DNA of 61,000 bases from Symbiodinium natans (Eukaryota > Sar > Dinophyceae > Suessiales > Symbiodiniaceae), in NCBI GenBank assembly GCA_905221605.1, contig CAJNDS010002524.1:137749-198748 (forward strand), read 5' to 3'. Below, one piece after another: positions 1 through 11,245 of the stretch. The notes under the pieces are model-generated. The model was not told the DNA's origin. It was given only the letters and a program-made list of their open reading frames with translations, and did not search any database. A program made the translations under genes and the position numbers. The first letter of the stretch is position 1. The number at the start of each line of letters is the position of its first letter.

Positions 1-46
1 GTGCTAAACTACCATCAACTCCGCCTGCTTGTTTAACAATAGTACT

Positions 47-165
47 AGGGCCGGGAGTAGGCCCTTTTTTCCTTTTTTAAGGTTGGGGTTCCGTTATAAT
101 AATCCCCTTATTAAAGCCAAAAAGGGTACCCTTTTTATTCCTAGGTTCCTCCGGGTCTAGAATAT
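47..165. mobile_element. Introner/MITE-like element, family H
   Basis: Short element running from ACTAGGGCCGGGAGTAGGCC to CCTCCGGGTCTAG. It shares the pattern 'ctaggacc..agtaggccct - ttttt - ggggttccctta - cccctttaa - aaaaggggtgccctttt - ttcctaggctactcctgggtctag' with copies at 7,807, 10,122, 15,797 and 39,540. The outer parts are complementary. One copy lies directly before an alpha/beta-hydrolase exon, so the family occurs in introns. Mobility is inferred from copy number only. Confidence 0.6.
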
Positions 166-942
166 CATAATTGTGAGAAGACCCTGGAACCCATCCCACC
201 TGTCAGCTCTCTCGTTCGATCGCCAGGAATTATTGCGTTAAGCGTGAATGAATGAATGAACCGCCCAAAAACGCCTACTCTGCTTTGCTTTGTTACTGGG
301 GTTCTTGGCCCTTATCCGCACATCGTTCAAGCGGGCACGAGGAGTTGTGGTCGAAAGGCTTGTGGAAAGGATGGGAGTTTCTTGAGCCATCATTGGAACT
401 CTTTTACCCAGGTCGTACACTCATGGCCAGGTTTCCTAATGGTTATACAACTAGCCTGTGAACGAAGGTAATGAGTGCTTTTTCTACAAGTCACGAATAG
501 CTTGTGAGGAGTTAAGTAGGAGTTATCGAGTGGTTGCTACCAAAGGAAGGCGAGCTCTTCATCGATGTTCTCACTACAATGAAAAATGTCTCAAGAGCTA
601 TCCACCAATTCTTCAAGTTTCAGAATCTTCCATTCCCTCGCCTCCAGCCCATAAGCACCTGCTCTAGGCCCTAACACATTTTGTTGCTGCGCCCCCTGCA
701 TCCAAAACCCAGAGCTGTCCGGAGGACCGCGATGTGTTGGCGTCATTGCTGGCATGTTTGCGAGCCGCTTGGTCGAATTGAAAGCATGTTCCCCGAAACC
801 CCTAGGAGGGGGCCTGCAAACCTCCAAACCCTGCCAGTCTCTTGTCCGCCACACTAGGGGTCTGCTGCTCCGAACGCTTGATGGCGTTTGTGTTCTGAGG
901 ACTGTTCCTTCGGCGGGGCCGCCATGACTGAGCCGCTCAGCA

Positions 943-1062
943 AACATAGGGGAAAAAACGAATATAGGGGACCCCGAATACAGACTCCCAAATAGTAGGC
1001 TTCCCTTATGTTTCCCTTCCCCAAGAAGGTACCCCTACTCTCGGAATGCCCCAAATCGATGA
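943..1062. mobile_element. Introner/MITE-like element, family D
   Basis: Copy of a family with the core 'gacccc..aatatagacccccaaatagtaggattccctta..aaggaccccaataaggtacccctaatttcggaaaccccc'. Other copies or relatives are near 4,757, 21,745, 39,332, 45,480, 52,690, 58,618 and 59,365. The ends are roughly inverted (tttccgaaat / atttcggaaa). This copy is diverged. Confidence 0.55.
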
Positions 1063-1098
1063 GAGCGGGAGCTGGCTGCACGATGCGAAGTTACTTAC

Positions 1099-1195
1099 TG
1101 TTGGTTGGCAGGGAAATGAGGGAATTAGGGCCCTGAATATACCCTTTAAAGGATGATGCAGGGTACCTCATTCCCCATTCCCTACTAAGCAACAG
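1099..1195. mobile_element. Introner/MITE-like element, family C
   Basis: 97-bp element with inverted ends CTGTTGGTTGGCAGGGAA and TTCCCTACTAAGCAACAG. The interior 'gagggaattagggccct..tataccc..gggtacctcattcc' is shared with copies at 21,979, 23,181, 47,915 and 51,137. An exon-like segment begins about 10 bases after its right end (after CTCAG at 1,205), which fits an intron position. Confidence 0.65.
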
Positions 1196-1205
1196 TAAGA
1201 CTCAG

Positions 1206-4200
1206 GATGGCGACTGCCCTGCGATGCCTCGTCGCTCCCGGTGATCCAGTGATCTCCCCAGCCGCTGTCTTGTGGGGCATGTTCACAGAAGTAACATCGT
1301 CCACTTAAACAGCCGGCTTTCTGCGTTCGCCTATGGCGAAAAAACTAGCTGCAAAATCTCCAGGCTTCCGGCTTAGAGAGGAACTTGTGATCTACACCTA
1401 GGGGCTGTCTGGGTTCCTTTTCGACCCTTGCCGAGGAGGTTGTGGAGCACATCGCGGGGCTCCTGTCCAACGCAGCCTTCCCTGTGCGTCACGCGGCATT
1501 GCAGGCAGGCCACGTTTTGGGCACCCGGTTCAAGAGGCGACGTAGAGGGAGTGTGTGTTGTACATACATACATGCATACATACATACATACATACATACA
1601 AACATACATACCATATATATATATATATTGAATATACAGCGAGACATGAATATGTGTATACATTTTTCTTTGTCCTTGTCACTTGCATCAATTTAGTCGC
1701 GTGATGCCCAAGGCGTAGTAGCATGAATGCATTGTTGAGAAGGGACAAGGGCTTGTGGTGGGATTGAAGCCGTTTCGTCTTTGGAACTTTACGAACAGCC
1801 CTCCTCCTTTTCTCATCATCAACAACAACACCATGATCGTTACCGCCCTTCTCCAAAGCATCATGGTCGTCGTCTTCCGTGCCATCGTCATCAACACGAC
1901 CACCATCGTCGTCGACGCCGTCGTCGTTGTTGTCACCACCAACACACCGCCACCGCTACTGCTACCGCCACCGCCATGTGCACGTGGACGTGCACATACA
2001 CGCACGCGTCCACATACACGTGCACGTGCACATACACGTACACGCCCACACGCAGCACCATCGTCACCATCAGCATAATCATTCTCGTTAATCGTCAGGG
2101 TCATTGTCTTGTCATCATCATGTCGTCTTTTTCGTCTTCATGTTCATTACCGCCACCATCCCAATCACCATCATCATCATCATCATCACCATCACGTTTG
2201 TCACCATCGTCATCGCAATCATGGCGATGACCATGGCCACACCCATGACCAAAATAATCGCGATCATCATCATAGTTCGAGCTGCAGCGCCCGTGCGGTA
2301 GGCTGCTTGTCTGGTCCACAGCATCAGTAATTTTTCCCAACCATGAACTAGAGTAGATGTTTTTCAATCCGAAGATTCGCGTCTTCAGACCACTGCTGCA
2401 GACTTCTTGTCGGCAAGTACCAAGAAATCGAGGGTGTCACCGACTTTCGGAGTTGCCCAAAAATGCAGCTCTAAAGATGTAGAAAATATGTTCCAAAATA
2501 TAGGGGCCCCATAGAAATTATCCCTAAAATACTATAACCTTGGAACACCCGAAACGGGTACACCCCTGTTCGGCAGCCAAACGCAGTCCTTTCTCCCGTC
2601 CTTTGAAACGAAGCGAAATGAACCCTAAAAGGTTTTACTGACTGGGCCAGAAGCCTTAGTGGGGACGATGGTAGTATAGAGCAGATGAGTGCCCGCCTTC
2701 TCTGGAGGCACTGCCCCATGTGGTGGCCAAAGGGGACGCAAAGGCCATCGACATGATCCTTGCACGTGTAGATGACAAGGACCCGTTCTACGAAGTGTCA
2801 GATCAGGGTTCCCCCTTTTTGGGCACAGGGCCATGTCAGGGTTCATATGTAGTCCATGGGGGTCTTATAGAGGGGTGGGCTTAGGTGAGGCCATGTTTGT
2901 GCCAATTGTGTCATAGTAGCCAGCTGCAAACGACCGCATAGATCAGAGCTTTGCAGGCCACGCCTGGGATCGTGATGAACACGGTCCCTGTAGACTACTG
3001 TAGACCAGCTAGTGAAGTGCTCTAACCCCCCACCCGACTTTCGTTCCATTTGTGCCCACACTTGCTGGAAGTCTCCATAGTCCATAGTCTCCAGAACAGG
3101 ACGCGGCTGTGTTCTAGAGGGGCTCCAAAGAGAGATCCAATGAGGGCTGGGCTATGTGGACTTTCCCTCTAAACGGTGGTGGCATGGCCGAGGCAAGTGT
3201 TGCTTGAGCCCATGTAGCAGACACATAGAAACATTATTGAGGTCCTTGTTATAAGGGAATCCTACGATTTGGCGACTAAACCCTAAACCCTAAACCCTAA
3301 ACCCTAAACCCTAAACCCTAAACCCTAAACCCTAAACCCTAAACCCTAAACCCAATATACTGGGGCATCCCCCTACTCATGTGCCAGAGCCCTAGGACGT
3401 CGAGATCCGAGAGGAGGCCATCCGCGCGCTGGCCCAGGTTGCCAGCGAAGGCCAGGGTTTAGGGTTATAGGGTTTAGGGTTTAGGGTTTAGGGATTAGAA
3501 GAAGCAGGCGCTGAGGCCAGAAAACGACACCCCAAAAGGATTTGCTTCCGTTGCCATGGAGTCCGTTTCTGTCTCGCCTGCATTGGGTCCCTAAACCCTA
3601 AACCCTAAACCCTCTGTTCACACGCAGCCCCTGGGAGGATTTTCACGAGCTTTGAACCGAACTGCGGCCATGAAAGCTTGATACCTTCCAATTGGAAGGT
3701 ATCAAGCTTGGTAGGGCTCTCCTGATCTCATGGCTGTAGAGTGTGTCTAGGAAGAAATACCACCTTTGTGTGATTTCGTACTTCGCAGTCGGGTAGGGCA
3801 CTGAGCTAAGTATTGCATGCTCAATTCGTGTACAAATTGCCGCTGCCTCGAGATGACTCCCTAAACCCTAAACCCTAAACCCAAACCCTTTAAACCCCCC
3901 TGTCAGATGACCATCGGGCCCTGAACTGCCTCATCCGCGGCCTGCGCCGATTGCCATGCATTGATGGGCTGAAGCCGACTTCCTTGTGCAGGTTTGCTGT
4001 GTATGTCATCTTATATTTATCCTTATTCTTAATAGCTGAATGAATACACTTTACACTCTTAAGGGATACTAGAATCCCCTGTAGAACTGAATGTGTACAT
4101 TTTTTGGGTCTTATGAACTCAGCAACTAAGAATTTTCCGGAGGGCGTGAAGAGTTTATTCGGCAAGTGCATGATGTGCCACTGGGACTGCGCTTCTGCTT

Positions 4201-5742
4201 CTGTTCATCCCATCTTCGTCGATAACATCCTATGAGTCCTAACCCCTGAAACCCTAAACCCTAAACCCCTAAACCCTAAACCCTAAATGCAATACGTCCT
4301 GTCCGAGGTCCGATACCACCATGCAGCCAGCCCTGCAAGCTACCATGATCCCTCCATGTGGCAAATTCTCCAAAACGATGGTCCGGATCTGCGGTAACCA
4401 GCAGATCGTAAATCCTACCTTAAAACCCAAAACCCAAAACCCTCAATACTACACCCTAAGCTCAACTTCTAAACTGACTCTTAGACCCTAAACCCTAAAC
4501 CCTATAGAGTCCGCTGGCCCTTCTCCCTCTAAAAGACGAGGTGACGAGTCCATCTACGTGCGGCGTGCTGCCCTGGAGGTGGCCCTAACTCTGGGGTTGG
4601 GTGCTGTGCTGGCGTTTAGAAGCCTGTACACTATACACACTTTAGGCTGTAAGTTTAAAGTTTAGGGTTTAGGGTTTAGGGTTCAGGGTTTAGGGTGCGC
4701 TCTCCACCTAAACCCAAACCCTAAACCCTAACCACTTCGTGGGGTAGGACGTGATGCACGGTTCCGAAATTAGGGGCACCTTATTGGGGTCCTGATTATA
4801 AGGGAATCCGATGATGTGGGGGTCTATGTTAGGCTGTATTTTCGCAACCTCCCATATGCCCCCATGACAGACGTACGCTGATGGGGAGTGCAGAACACAA
4901 CGGCGAGCCCGCCGAAGCACACAAAGCCAGATCTCCGGCCTTCATATTAGGTAGGCCCTTGTCCCTAAACCCTATAAACCCTAAAACCTAAACCCTAAAC
5001 CCTAAACCCGAAACCCTAAACCCTAAACCCTAAACCCTAAACCCTAAACCCTAAACCCTAAACCCTAAACCCTAAACCCTAAACCCTAAACCCTAAACCC
5101 TACCCCTAAACCCGAAGCCCTTTCCCTTATTGGCTTTCAAAGGATCATAGTTAGGAAATTGTTCAGAGGGTTTAGGGGCCATCCCTAGTCTTTACCCAGA
5201 AGACCCGAGACCGGCAACACTCAATATTGAGCCTTTGCGCCCTAACATACTACCCTAAACCCTAAACCCTAAACCCTAAACCCTAAACCCTAAACCCTAA
5301 ACCCTAAACCCTAAACCCTAAACCCTAAACCCTAAACCCTAAACCTAGATGCCCAGAGCACCGAACCTTTGATTACAGAAGCTTGCAAAGCGTACGTCCG
5401 GAGCTGATTTACCCCGTCTCATGCGCAGCATTTTCCTGCCCATTACTTCAGGCTTTGGGTGTTGGCGTAGGTACAGGGCAGGCTTTTTGGAGCAGCTTTG
5501 ATGACCAGGAGCCACCACATGCAACACTTCAACAGCAAGCCACCTGGGATTCCGATAACCCTAAGCCCTAAACCCTAAACCCTAAACCCTAAACCCAAGC
5601 ACAACCCTGGTCATTCCGATTCTGTTCGGCCTTTCGGCGTTTACCGCTCTCCGAAATCTCTCCCAAAAGGTGCTGCCCCTGTCTTCGTGAGGGGGTCGTC
5701 GGTGCCCGCTGTGCCTTCAGGACGAAGGCAGTGAGGTTCTTG
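1206..5742 (+). CDS. HEAT/armadillo-repeat protein gene (split into short exons; ends uncertain)
   Basis: Several short exon-like segments on the + strand encode the paired amphipathic helices of HEAT/ARM repeats. They lie at 1,436-1,504 (contains HIAGLLSNAAFPVRHAAL), about 2,685-2,794 (contains ALPHVVAKGDAKAIDMIL), 3,396-3,455 (DVEIREEAIRALAQVASEGQ), about 4,541-4,605 (contains YVRRAALEVALTLG) and about 5,670-5,742 (contains GVVGARCAFRTKAVRFL). A small segment at 1,206-1,240 follows an introner. Acceptors are AG; donors include GC (after 1,504) and GT. HEAT proteins act as scaffolds; no specific partner can be named. The exon at 3,396 runs directly into a TTTAGGG tract, and the one at 5,670 ends at a family A element. 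I could not identify the start codon or stop codon, and more exons may lie outside these limits. That the segments belong to one gene is inferred from shared motif and strand. Confidence 0.6.
1560..2280. repeat. Microsatellite and low-complexity block
   Basis: Contains (TACA)n at about 1,560-1,602, (TA)n to 1,628, then a long CAC/CGT/CCA-rich stretch (1,830-2,080, with alternating purine-pyrimidine CACGTG/CACATACACG) and an (ATC)n stretch (2,155-2,275). Open frames in all registers here are explained by the trinucleotide repeat and should not be read as genes. Confidence 0.85.
3275..3352 (-). repeat. Interstitial telomere-type array, CCCTAAA orientation
   Basis: About 11 perfect tandem copies of CCCTAAA, lying upstream of the HEAT exon at 3,396. 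The opposite orientation (TTTAGGG) begins immediately after that exon at about 3,456-3,495, so the exon is bracketed by inverted arrays. Confidence 0.95.
3674..3709. repeat. 36-bp perfect palindrome without spacer
   Basis: The first half, AAGCTTGATACCTTCCAA, is followed at once by its exact reverse complement (centre between 3,691 and 3,692). Both ends are HindIII-like AAGCTT hexamers. It lies between CCCTAAA tracts at 3,590 and 3,860 and is not itself telomeric. Function unknown. Confidence 0.95.
4757..4870. mobile_element. Introner/MITE-like element, family D (reverse orientation)
   Basis: Contains 'ttccgaaattaggggcaccttattggggtcctgattataagggaatcc' and 'gggggtctatgtt', the reverse complement of the family D core seen at 21,745 and 52,690. 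Confidence 0.5.
4973..5344 (-). repeat. Two CCCTAAA arrays with a unique spacer
   Basis: Telomere-type tracts at about 4,973-5,105 and 5,252-5,344, each with more than ten copies, separated by about 145 bases of unique sequence. Same orientation as the array at 3,275. Confidence 0.95.
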
Positions 5743-5849
5743 GTAGCCCGGTGGTACCCTTTGCCCTTTTTTGGGGTTCTGGGTTCCCTTATCAAGTAAC
5801 CAACCCCAAAAAAGGGTGTCATTATCAAAATATGGTTGCTGGGCTACCA
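5739..5849. mobile_element. Introner/MITE-like element, family A
   Basis: Inverted ends CTTGGTAGCCCGGTGGTA and TGGTTGCTGGGCTACCA. The interior 'ttttttggggttctgggttccctta..gtaaccaaccccaaaaaagggtg' is shared with copies at 9,913, 11,246 and 40,489. The left end provides a TTG|GTAG donor at the end of a HEAT-like exon. Confidence 0.75.
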
Positions 5850-7806
5850 TGGGTCTGAAGGTGTTTAGTTAGGGTATATGGGTTTGGAGTTGAGGGTTGG
5901 GGATGTGGCGGTGGAGCTTCTTTGTTATGAAGTGTTGTGCGCAAAGGGTGCGTTTGTGGTGTTAAGTTTGTGGGTGGTTGCTAGGTAAGGTCGACGCCTC
6001 ACGACTGTTTCTTTCGATTGGACTGGAGTCTTTTCCCGTGAGTACATCTAGATGGAAGCTCTATACATTTGTGTTTGAGCGTCGTAACCCTTCAACCCCT
6101 GATCAAGACGTGCCTAGAACTGTACACATACATGCATGCATACAGGGAAAGCTTACTGCAGGGGCCCTAAGCCGACCAGCATCTAATCATCATCAGCTAT
6201 GGTGGGCCTTGCTACGGCTATGGGCAGCAACAGCGGACTTGTCCCAGCTTTCCAAGTTGCTGCCGAACGCAGGCTGATTGCTCTCTCTTCCCGCAGACAT
6301 TTGAAGGGTGGAGTTGCGCAAGGGTGCCCCCACATGCAGCGGGAGCCCAGACCGTTTGTGCAACCATCTTCTTGCAAGTGATACCATTAGTTAATGCTGA
6401 TGGGGTGGCTGGAAGTCCACCCAAGCAAGTATGCGGGCCAGCTTAGCCACAGGGCTAGGCGAGCAAAAAGCCGCGAGCCTTAGCATGGCTGAACCAGCAC
6501 GGTAAAGCTAGACCTCCTTGATCATTCAGGTTGGAGGAAGATTTTTGGACATGGCAATTGCAACTAATTGCTTGCATGTCGGCTGTGCATTGCTCTGAGC
6601 CAGCAAAACCCACAAACCAGCACAACCCATGCAGACAGGAGATCATAGTCCACGTAGTTACACTGAGTGCCGTGGTGGGCGTTTTGCGGCTCACGTGACT
6701 GACTCACGCGGAGCCTCCCGAATACATGTTAAGAGTTCGCAGCTGCTGTGAAAACCCTCACCACTTCAATAACTTGGCAAACCTGAACCCCAAACCCTTA
6801 GCCCTAAACCCCTAAACCCCTTCACCCCCAAACCCTAAACCCCTAAACCCGAAGCCCCAAACCCTAAGTGATAAGTACTGCAGGGCTGAAGGCTGCCAGG
6901 GAGGCAAGGTGTGATCTTCAGCAGTGCATGGCCTGCTAGCCTAGTCTCACAGTGCCGCGCTCTTCCCGCTGGAAAGATGTACCAGACTTGATGGATGCAG
7001 TGTTTTAAGGATGTCTTCCTTAGGTAGCTTCATCCTCATGGTGGCTGTGTGTGTGCGATTTTAGGAGGGTGATCAAGATCATCTGACAACCACGTAGCTG
7101 ACATGGCGTTTCTTGGCTATCTGCGTCTGCGTGCGATGCAGAGGACATCCTGCGTGAGGTGTGGAGGACTAAGTTCATGCTCGCTCATGTTCAAGTCTGG
7201 TGCTGTCGTGCTGCGCCGTGGACAATAGTGGTTACCGAACCGCCACGTCCTGTAGGTCGTGCCGTCGCAACCACTGATGTACAAAAAGCGCCTGCTTGCT
7301 TGCGAGGCTGCTTGCGTCCTGCTGGCTCTTGCTTTTTTTGAGTTAGTGCAGCTCAACTGCAATGCGCACGGGTGATGGGCCACACGTGCAGCTTCGAAAT
7401 GCTATAGCTGCAACGTCTCAGCTGCATGTCACCACAGCTGAAGGACAAGAATGGGAGCGCTCGATGTGTTTGGCAGCTCGCATGCGACTCGGGCTGCAAT
7501 CATGATCTCAGGAAACTACCGCAGAACGCTACCCGCAAAGCGAAGCCGGCTCGTGGAGAATGCGTGGGCCGGCTTCTCAACCCCAAACCCTGACCCTAAA
7601 CCCTAACCCTGAGGCATCGGATAAGAGTCTTAAGAGTTCAGAATGACTTGCGCGCAGGATCCTTCATATGATGCCGGTTGTGCGGGGAAGCTTGCCACCG
7701 TTGGGCTAGCAGCAACACAGGGTGCCCTTAGTCTAACATGTGCAGGGTTCTTGCGCCGACTACTTCATGTGTAATCAAAGAGTTTCCGGGTATGCAAACT
7801 GTAGTC

Positions 7807-7927
7807 TAGGACCCAGAGTAGGCCCTTGGTCCCGTTTTTAGGGTTTAGGTTCTCTTCTATGAGCCCCTTTCAACCAAGAAGGGTGCCCGTTTTGTGCCTA
7901 CTTGTAGGCTACCCTGGGGTCTAGTAC
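7807..7927. mobile_element. Introner/MITE-like element, family H
   Basis: Runs from CTAGGACCCAGAGTAGGCCC to CTACCCTGGGGTCTAGTA; the two outer segments CTAGGACCC and GGGTCTAG are nearly complementary. An open exon-like segment follows immediately at about 7,924. Confidence 0.65.
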
Positions 7928-8033
7928 TAGCACACGCTGAAGCTGCAAAGAAGGCCACAGCTGCCTACAGACCTGGATGGCTACAGCCAGGGTGCCCTCC
8001 TCATGGCGCGGCCCCCGAGAAGGATACCGGAGA

Positions 8034-8113
8034 CCTAAACCCTAAACCCTAAACCCTAAACCCTAAACCCTAAACCCTAAACCCTAAACCCTAAACCCTA
8101 AACCCTAAACCCT
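8034..8113 (-). repeat. CCCTAAA array
   Basis: Eleven or so uninterrupted copies of CCCTAAA. It directly follows an open segment, one of the minority of arrays with the opposite polarity to the main trend. Confidence 0.95.
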
Positions 8114-8332
8114 ACTAAGCACGCAAGCCCCCGTTCTTTCAATTAAGCGGAGATTCAAAAAACATAGTCGAAAAGTCAAAAAGTTCTCCACTTTTCGGCT
8201 TTAAACAGCCTGACCCTAAACCCTAAACCGGAAGCCCACAAGTTTGGCCCTTAAATCGGAAGCTTCCTAAAGCCCTGAATCTCAACCCGAATCCCCAAGG
8301 CCTGTCTACCGGAAGCCAAAGTGCGGTGTCAC

Positions 8333-8475
8333 ACCCTAAACCCTAAACCCTAAACCCTAAACCCTAAACCCTAAACCCTAAACCCACAAACCCACAAACC
8401 CACAAACCCACAAACCCACAAACCCACAAACCCACAAACCCTAAACCCTAGACCCACAAACCCACAAACCCTGAA
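8333..8475 (-). repeat. CCCTAAA array grading into an ACCCACAA octamer array
   Basis: About seven copies of CCCTAAA (8,333-8,382) pass directly into about eight copies of the eight-base unit ACCCACAA (8,380-8,440), then back to CCCTAAA-like units. The octamer appears to be a locally amplified mutant of the telomeric unit. Confidence 0.9.
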
Positions 8476-9315
8476 CCCTGCAACCAGAAGCCCCAAGCCT
8501 TGGAAAGAGTGGCTGACAGGGGGCGGATGCCATGCTCTGCATGCTTTGCAGGGGTGTGGGGTGCATGCGTTTCAGAGGTCCCGGTGCGTAAAGTTTAAGG
8601 TGCCCTAAACCCTAAACCCTAAACCCTAAACCCTAAACCCTCGTAGAGAGTTGTCAAGGATATGGAAAGGTTTACACCGGGCATCGCAGGGTTTGGGTTG
8701 CCATCCACGCTCCGCCCTGGTAAAGGCGCCTGCTCTTCAAATATCTGCAAGTTGGTTTAGGGTTTAGGGTTAGGGTTTAGGGTGTAGGGATTTAGAGTTT
8801 ACGGGGGGCCGGGTGGGACGCCATCAACACCAATGTCCCCGCCCCAACAATGGCCAAGCACGCAGGAAGGGTTTCTCGGGTTGCAGGTCGAGGCTTCGTT
8901 CTTGTACCCCAAGCCTCAACCCACTACTGTAGCACCCTGAAGCACAGGCGTGCGCGAAAGGGCTTCGCTGGACGCTGGCGCTGCGCCTGCTGCCCTGGCC
9001 CAAGCCTGCAGGGCTTACGGATAGGTAGAGGCTCCAGGCATCTTGATTCTTGATGAAAAGGGACAGTTGCCATCAGGCAGCCCTTGGCCCATGATTGCCA
9101 CGCCAGGTCAACGAGGAGGTTGCTACAGCTCAGCGCAGGAGGTCTCGTTTGCTGCAGCGTCGCGTGCTCAGTATTTTGCACCAACGACTAGAACACTGCA
9201 AAAAAGTTATGGAAGGTTCAGGCCTTTAGAGTCACGTGCGCGTTTGCCCCTCGGCAGCTGTTTCGGAGGCTCTTTCGAACGGCTGCCCCTCGTTTTCCCG
9301 CCTCCTAAGAGAACC

Positions 9316-11163
9316 ATGGATGCCTTCTTCAGCTGCTTCGCCGGCTCCTGCTTCGAGGGATCCTTCAAGTCCCTCTTCCCCCAGAAAGGGAGCAGCCCTC
9401 CCAGTGGTCCGCAGAAGCTGGTGCACAGGATGGGCATGAACAGGTCGGGAGGGGGGGGGGGTAGGGGGGTATGGGGGGATACCGGGAGGGACAAGAGTCT
9501 GGAGTTTAGGGTGTACCGAACCCTAAACCCTACATGAGAGTGGGTAAAGGTGAAGGAAGGGAGAGAAGGCGCCCACGTCTCACCACTGCCTGAGGTTCCT
9601 GGCCACAGTCATCATGGATGCCACCTGGGACGGAGAACTCGCAACGAAGATGGTCCGAACCCCAAAGGACTGCAGCACTTTTGCATCGTCTTCGGCTTTC
9701 TTTGCCAGGGTTTTAGACAGAGGGTTCAGGGTTTAGCCCGATTTTATGAGATGAGGCTGTTCGAGGGCTACCCTAAACCCTAAACCCTAAACCCTAAACC
9801 CTGATGCATCTTGAGCCTTTTTGTGTGTGTTGGTGTGGGTCGTTGAAGGACCACGGCATGACTTACGAAGACGTCCGGTTTCCTGCGCTGGATGGCTGCC
9901 AGATTGCTGCCTCTTGGTAGCCCAGTGGTACTTTTTTTTTTTTTTTTTTTTGGGGGGGGGGGGGGGGGTTCTGGGTTCCCTTATAAAAAGTAAACAACCC
10001 AAAAAAGGGTGCCCTTATTTATAATGTGGCTACTGGGCTACTAAGGCATGGTATATCCCTGCAAAGGATGCCTCCTCCAAGAAGCTGGCTGTGGTAGGCC
10101 ACCAATCGTGGCTATGACCAAGGGAGTAGGCGTTTGTTTTTTTTGGTTTGCGTTTTTGTTAAGGGGCTTAGGTTCCCTGATAAGCCCCTTTAATGCAAAA
10201 AGGGGCAGCCCTTGTATTCTTAGGCTACTCTTGGGTCGCGCAAAGGTGGGCGTGCGCCAACAAATCCGGATGCGTCTTCCACTACCGGCACGGTGCGGTC
10301 CCCGTCCATGCGATTGACTACGTGAAGCTTCACCGCGTCCTCTACGATGCCGGCTACCATGTCGTCGGCTACGACCTGCGGAATCACGGTGACTCAGAAA
10401 GACGGCTGCCTGCCGGTTTCGGTGAGATTGAGTTCATGGACTGTGCAGGAGTCATGGACTGGGTAAATGCCCATGCCACACTCAAGCACTGTAAGGTCGC
10501 CTTGCTACCGTTCTGCGTGTCGGGGGTGGCTTTCTTGAAAGCCAACTCCCTGTACCCAGACAAGTTCAAGAACGTTGCAGCATGGGCTACGACCAACATC
10601 TTCCATGGCCCCATCATGTTCGCCGATCGGCCCTTCTTCTTCGGGCTGGGGAATGTGCAGCTCCTGAACGAGGCGTTGCAGGAGAACCAGGCAAAGTATG
10701 CCAAGGCAGGCACCATTAAGTTCCCGGACATCAACATCGTAGCTGAGAACATGTCGGCCAAGAAGTATGCAAAGGATGTGAAGGTGCCCGTGCTGTACTG
10801 CGAGACGCTCCATGACGTCCAAGACTACCACGAGGTCGCTGCCCCGGAGATCTTCGCAGAATTCGGCCGCGGGATGGATGAGGCCTCCCGACAGCGGAAT
10901 CTTGGAAGCATACCTGGAAATATGTTTTTTTTTTTTTTTTTTTTCATTTTTTTGGGTAGAAAAATTCCTAAGAAACAGCTCAAATGACAATTTTTGCTAG
11001 GGTTCCTCAAGTTCAGTCTAGGAATGAGCTCCATTTCCTGGGGCCTCAGCAGCCGCCGCCCTTCAAAACTCAGGGCCGCAACCGAAGTGAGGGCTACAAC
11101 TTTTACCAATCTGAGGAGGGGAGCAAGGTGCTGCTCGGCTTCTTGTCGAAGCACTGCCCCTGA
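9316..11163 (+). CDS. Alpha/beta-hydrolase fold protein gene, complete
   Basis: Exons read on the + strand: 9,316-9,443 (ATG start; Cys-rich MDAFFSCFAGSCFEG, then an AACAG|GT donor), a possible exon at about 9,614-9,711, 9,849-9,908 (YEDVRFPALDGCQIA), 10,046 to about 10,093 (AWYIPAKDASSKKLAV, in phase with the previous exon if the donor is GC at 9,909), about 10,246-10,907, and 11,074-11,163 (YNFYQSEEGSKVLLGFLSKH, stop TGA). The long exon has the family's DYVKLHRVLYDAGYHVVGYD strand-helix, the YDLRNHG motif, and the late strand VPVLYCETLHDVQD with a candidate acid Asp. The usual G-x-S-x-G nucleophile elbow reads P-F-C-V-S-G, so a Cys may replace Ser, or the protein may be inactive. Substrate unknown. 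Introns carry telomeric tracts (9,505-9,533; 9,717-9,802), a family A element and a family H element. Confidence 0.8.
9913..10045. mobile_element. Introner/MITE-like element, family A, filling a hydrolase intron
   Basis: Ends CTTGGTAGCCCAGTGGTA and TGGCTACTGGGCTACTAAG are inverted repeats. Together with about 4 bases of flank it makes up the whole intron between hydrolase exons 9,849-9,908 and 10,046. Its interior T-run/G-run (about 22 T then about 18 G, 9,932-9,968) is a large expansion of the TTTTTTGGGG seen in sister copies. Confidence 0.8.
10122..10243. mobile_element. Introner/MITE-like element, family H, in a hydrolase intron
   Basis: Shares 'ggcttaggttccctgataagccccttta..aaaaggggcagccctt..ttcttaggctactcttgggtc' with copies at 47, 7,807 and 15,797. 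It ends 2 to 3 bases before the AAAG|G acceptor of the long hydrolase exon. Confidence 0.7.
10923..11073 (+). other. Intron part: T-tract and small inverted segments before the last hydrolase exon
   Basis: About 20 consecutive T (10,925-10,944), then TTTTTTTGGGTAGAAAAATTCC and a CCTCAAGTTCAGTCTAGG stretch, ending with CTCAG at 11,073 before the terminal exon. Possibly a diverged introner. Confidence 0.45.
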
Positions 11164-11245
11164 GAGGTTTCCTCTCCTGAGCCCCCAACTCCTCGTTGGC
11201 TTTCCGGCCGTCGGGCCACTTGCTGTCCTGATCCCATGATCTCAT

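Larger units (their letters stand above)
5850..9315. other. Region without a confidently assigned gene; scattered exon-like segments
   Basis: Holds telomere-type tracts (6,785-6,860 degenerate; 7,578-7,610; 8,034-8,113; 8,333-8,470; 8,605-8,641; 8,755-8,790) and a family H element at 7,807. A few open, GC-rich + strand segments could be exons of the HEAT gene's 3' part or an unknown gene, for example 6,199-6,277 and 7,924-8,033 (reads AHAEAAKKATAAYRPGWLQP after the family H element). I cannot assign any to a family. Confidence 0.4.

Noticed and set aside
1688-2367. Several His-, Ser- and Val-rich open frames on both strands
   Set aside because: All arise from trinucleotide and CAC/CGT low-complexity sequence, open in every register.
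8378-8440. CRISPR-like regular repeats
   Set aside because: The repeat is an uninterrupted octamer array without spacers in a eukaryotic genome.
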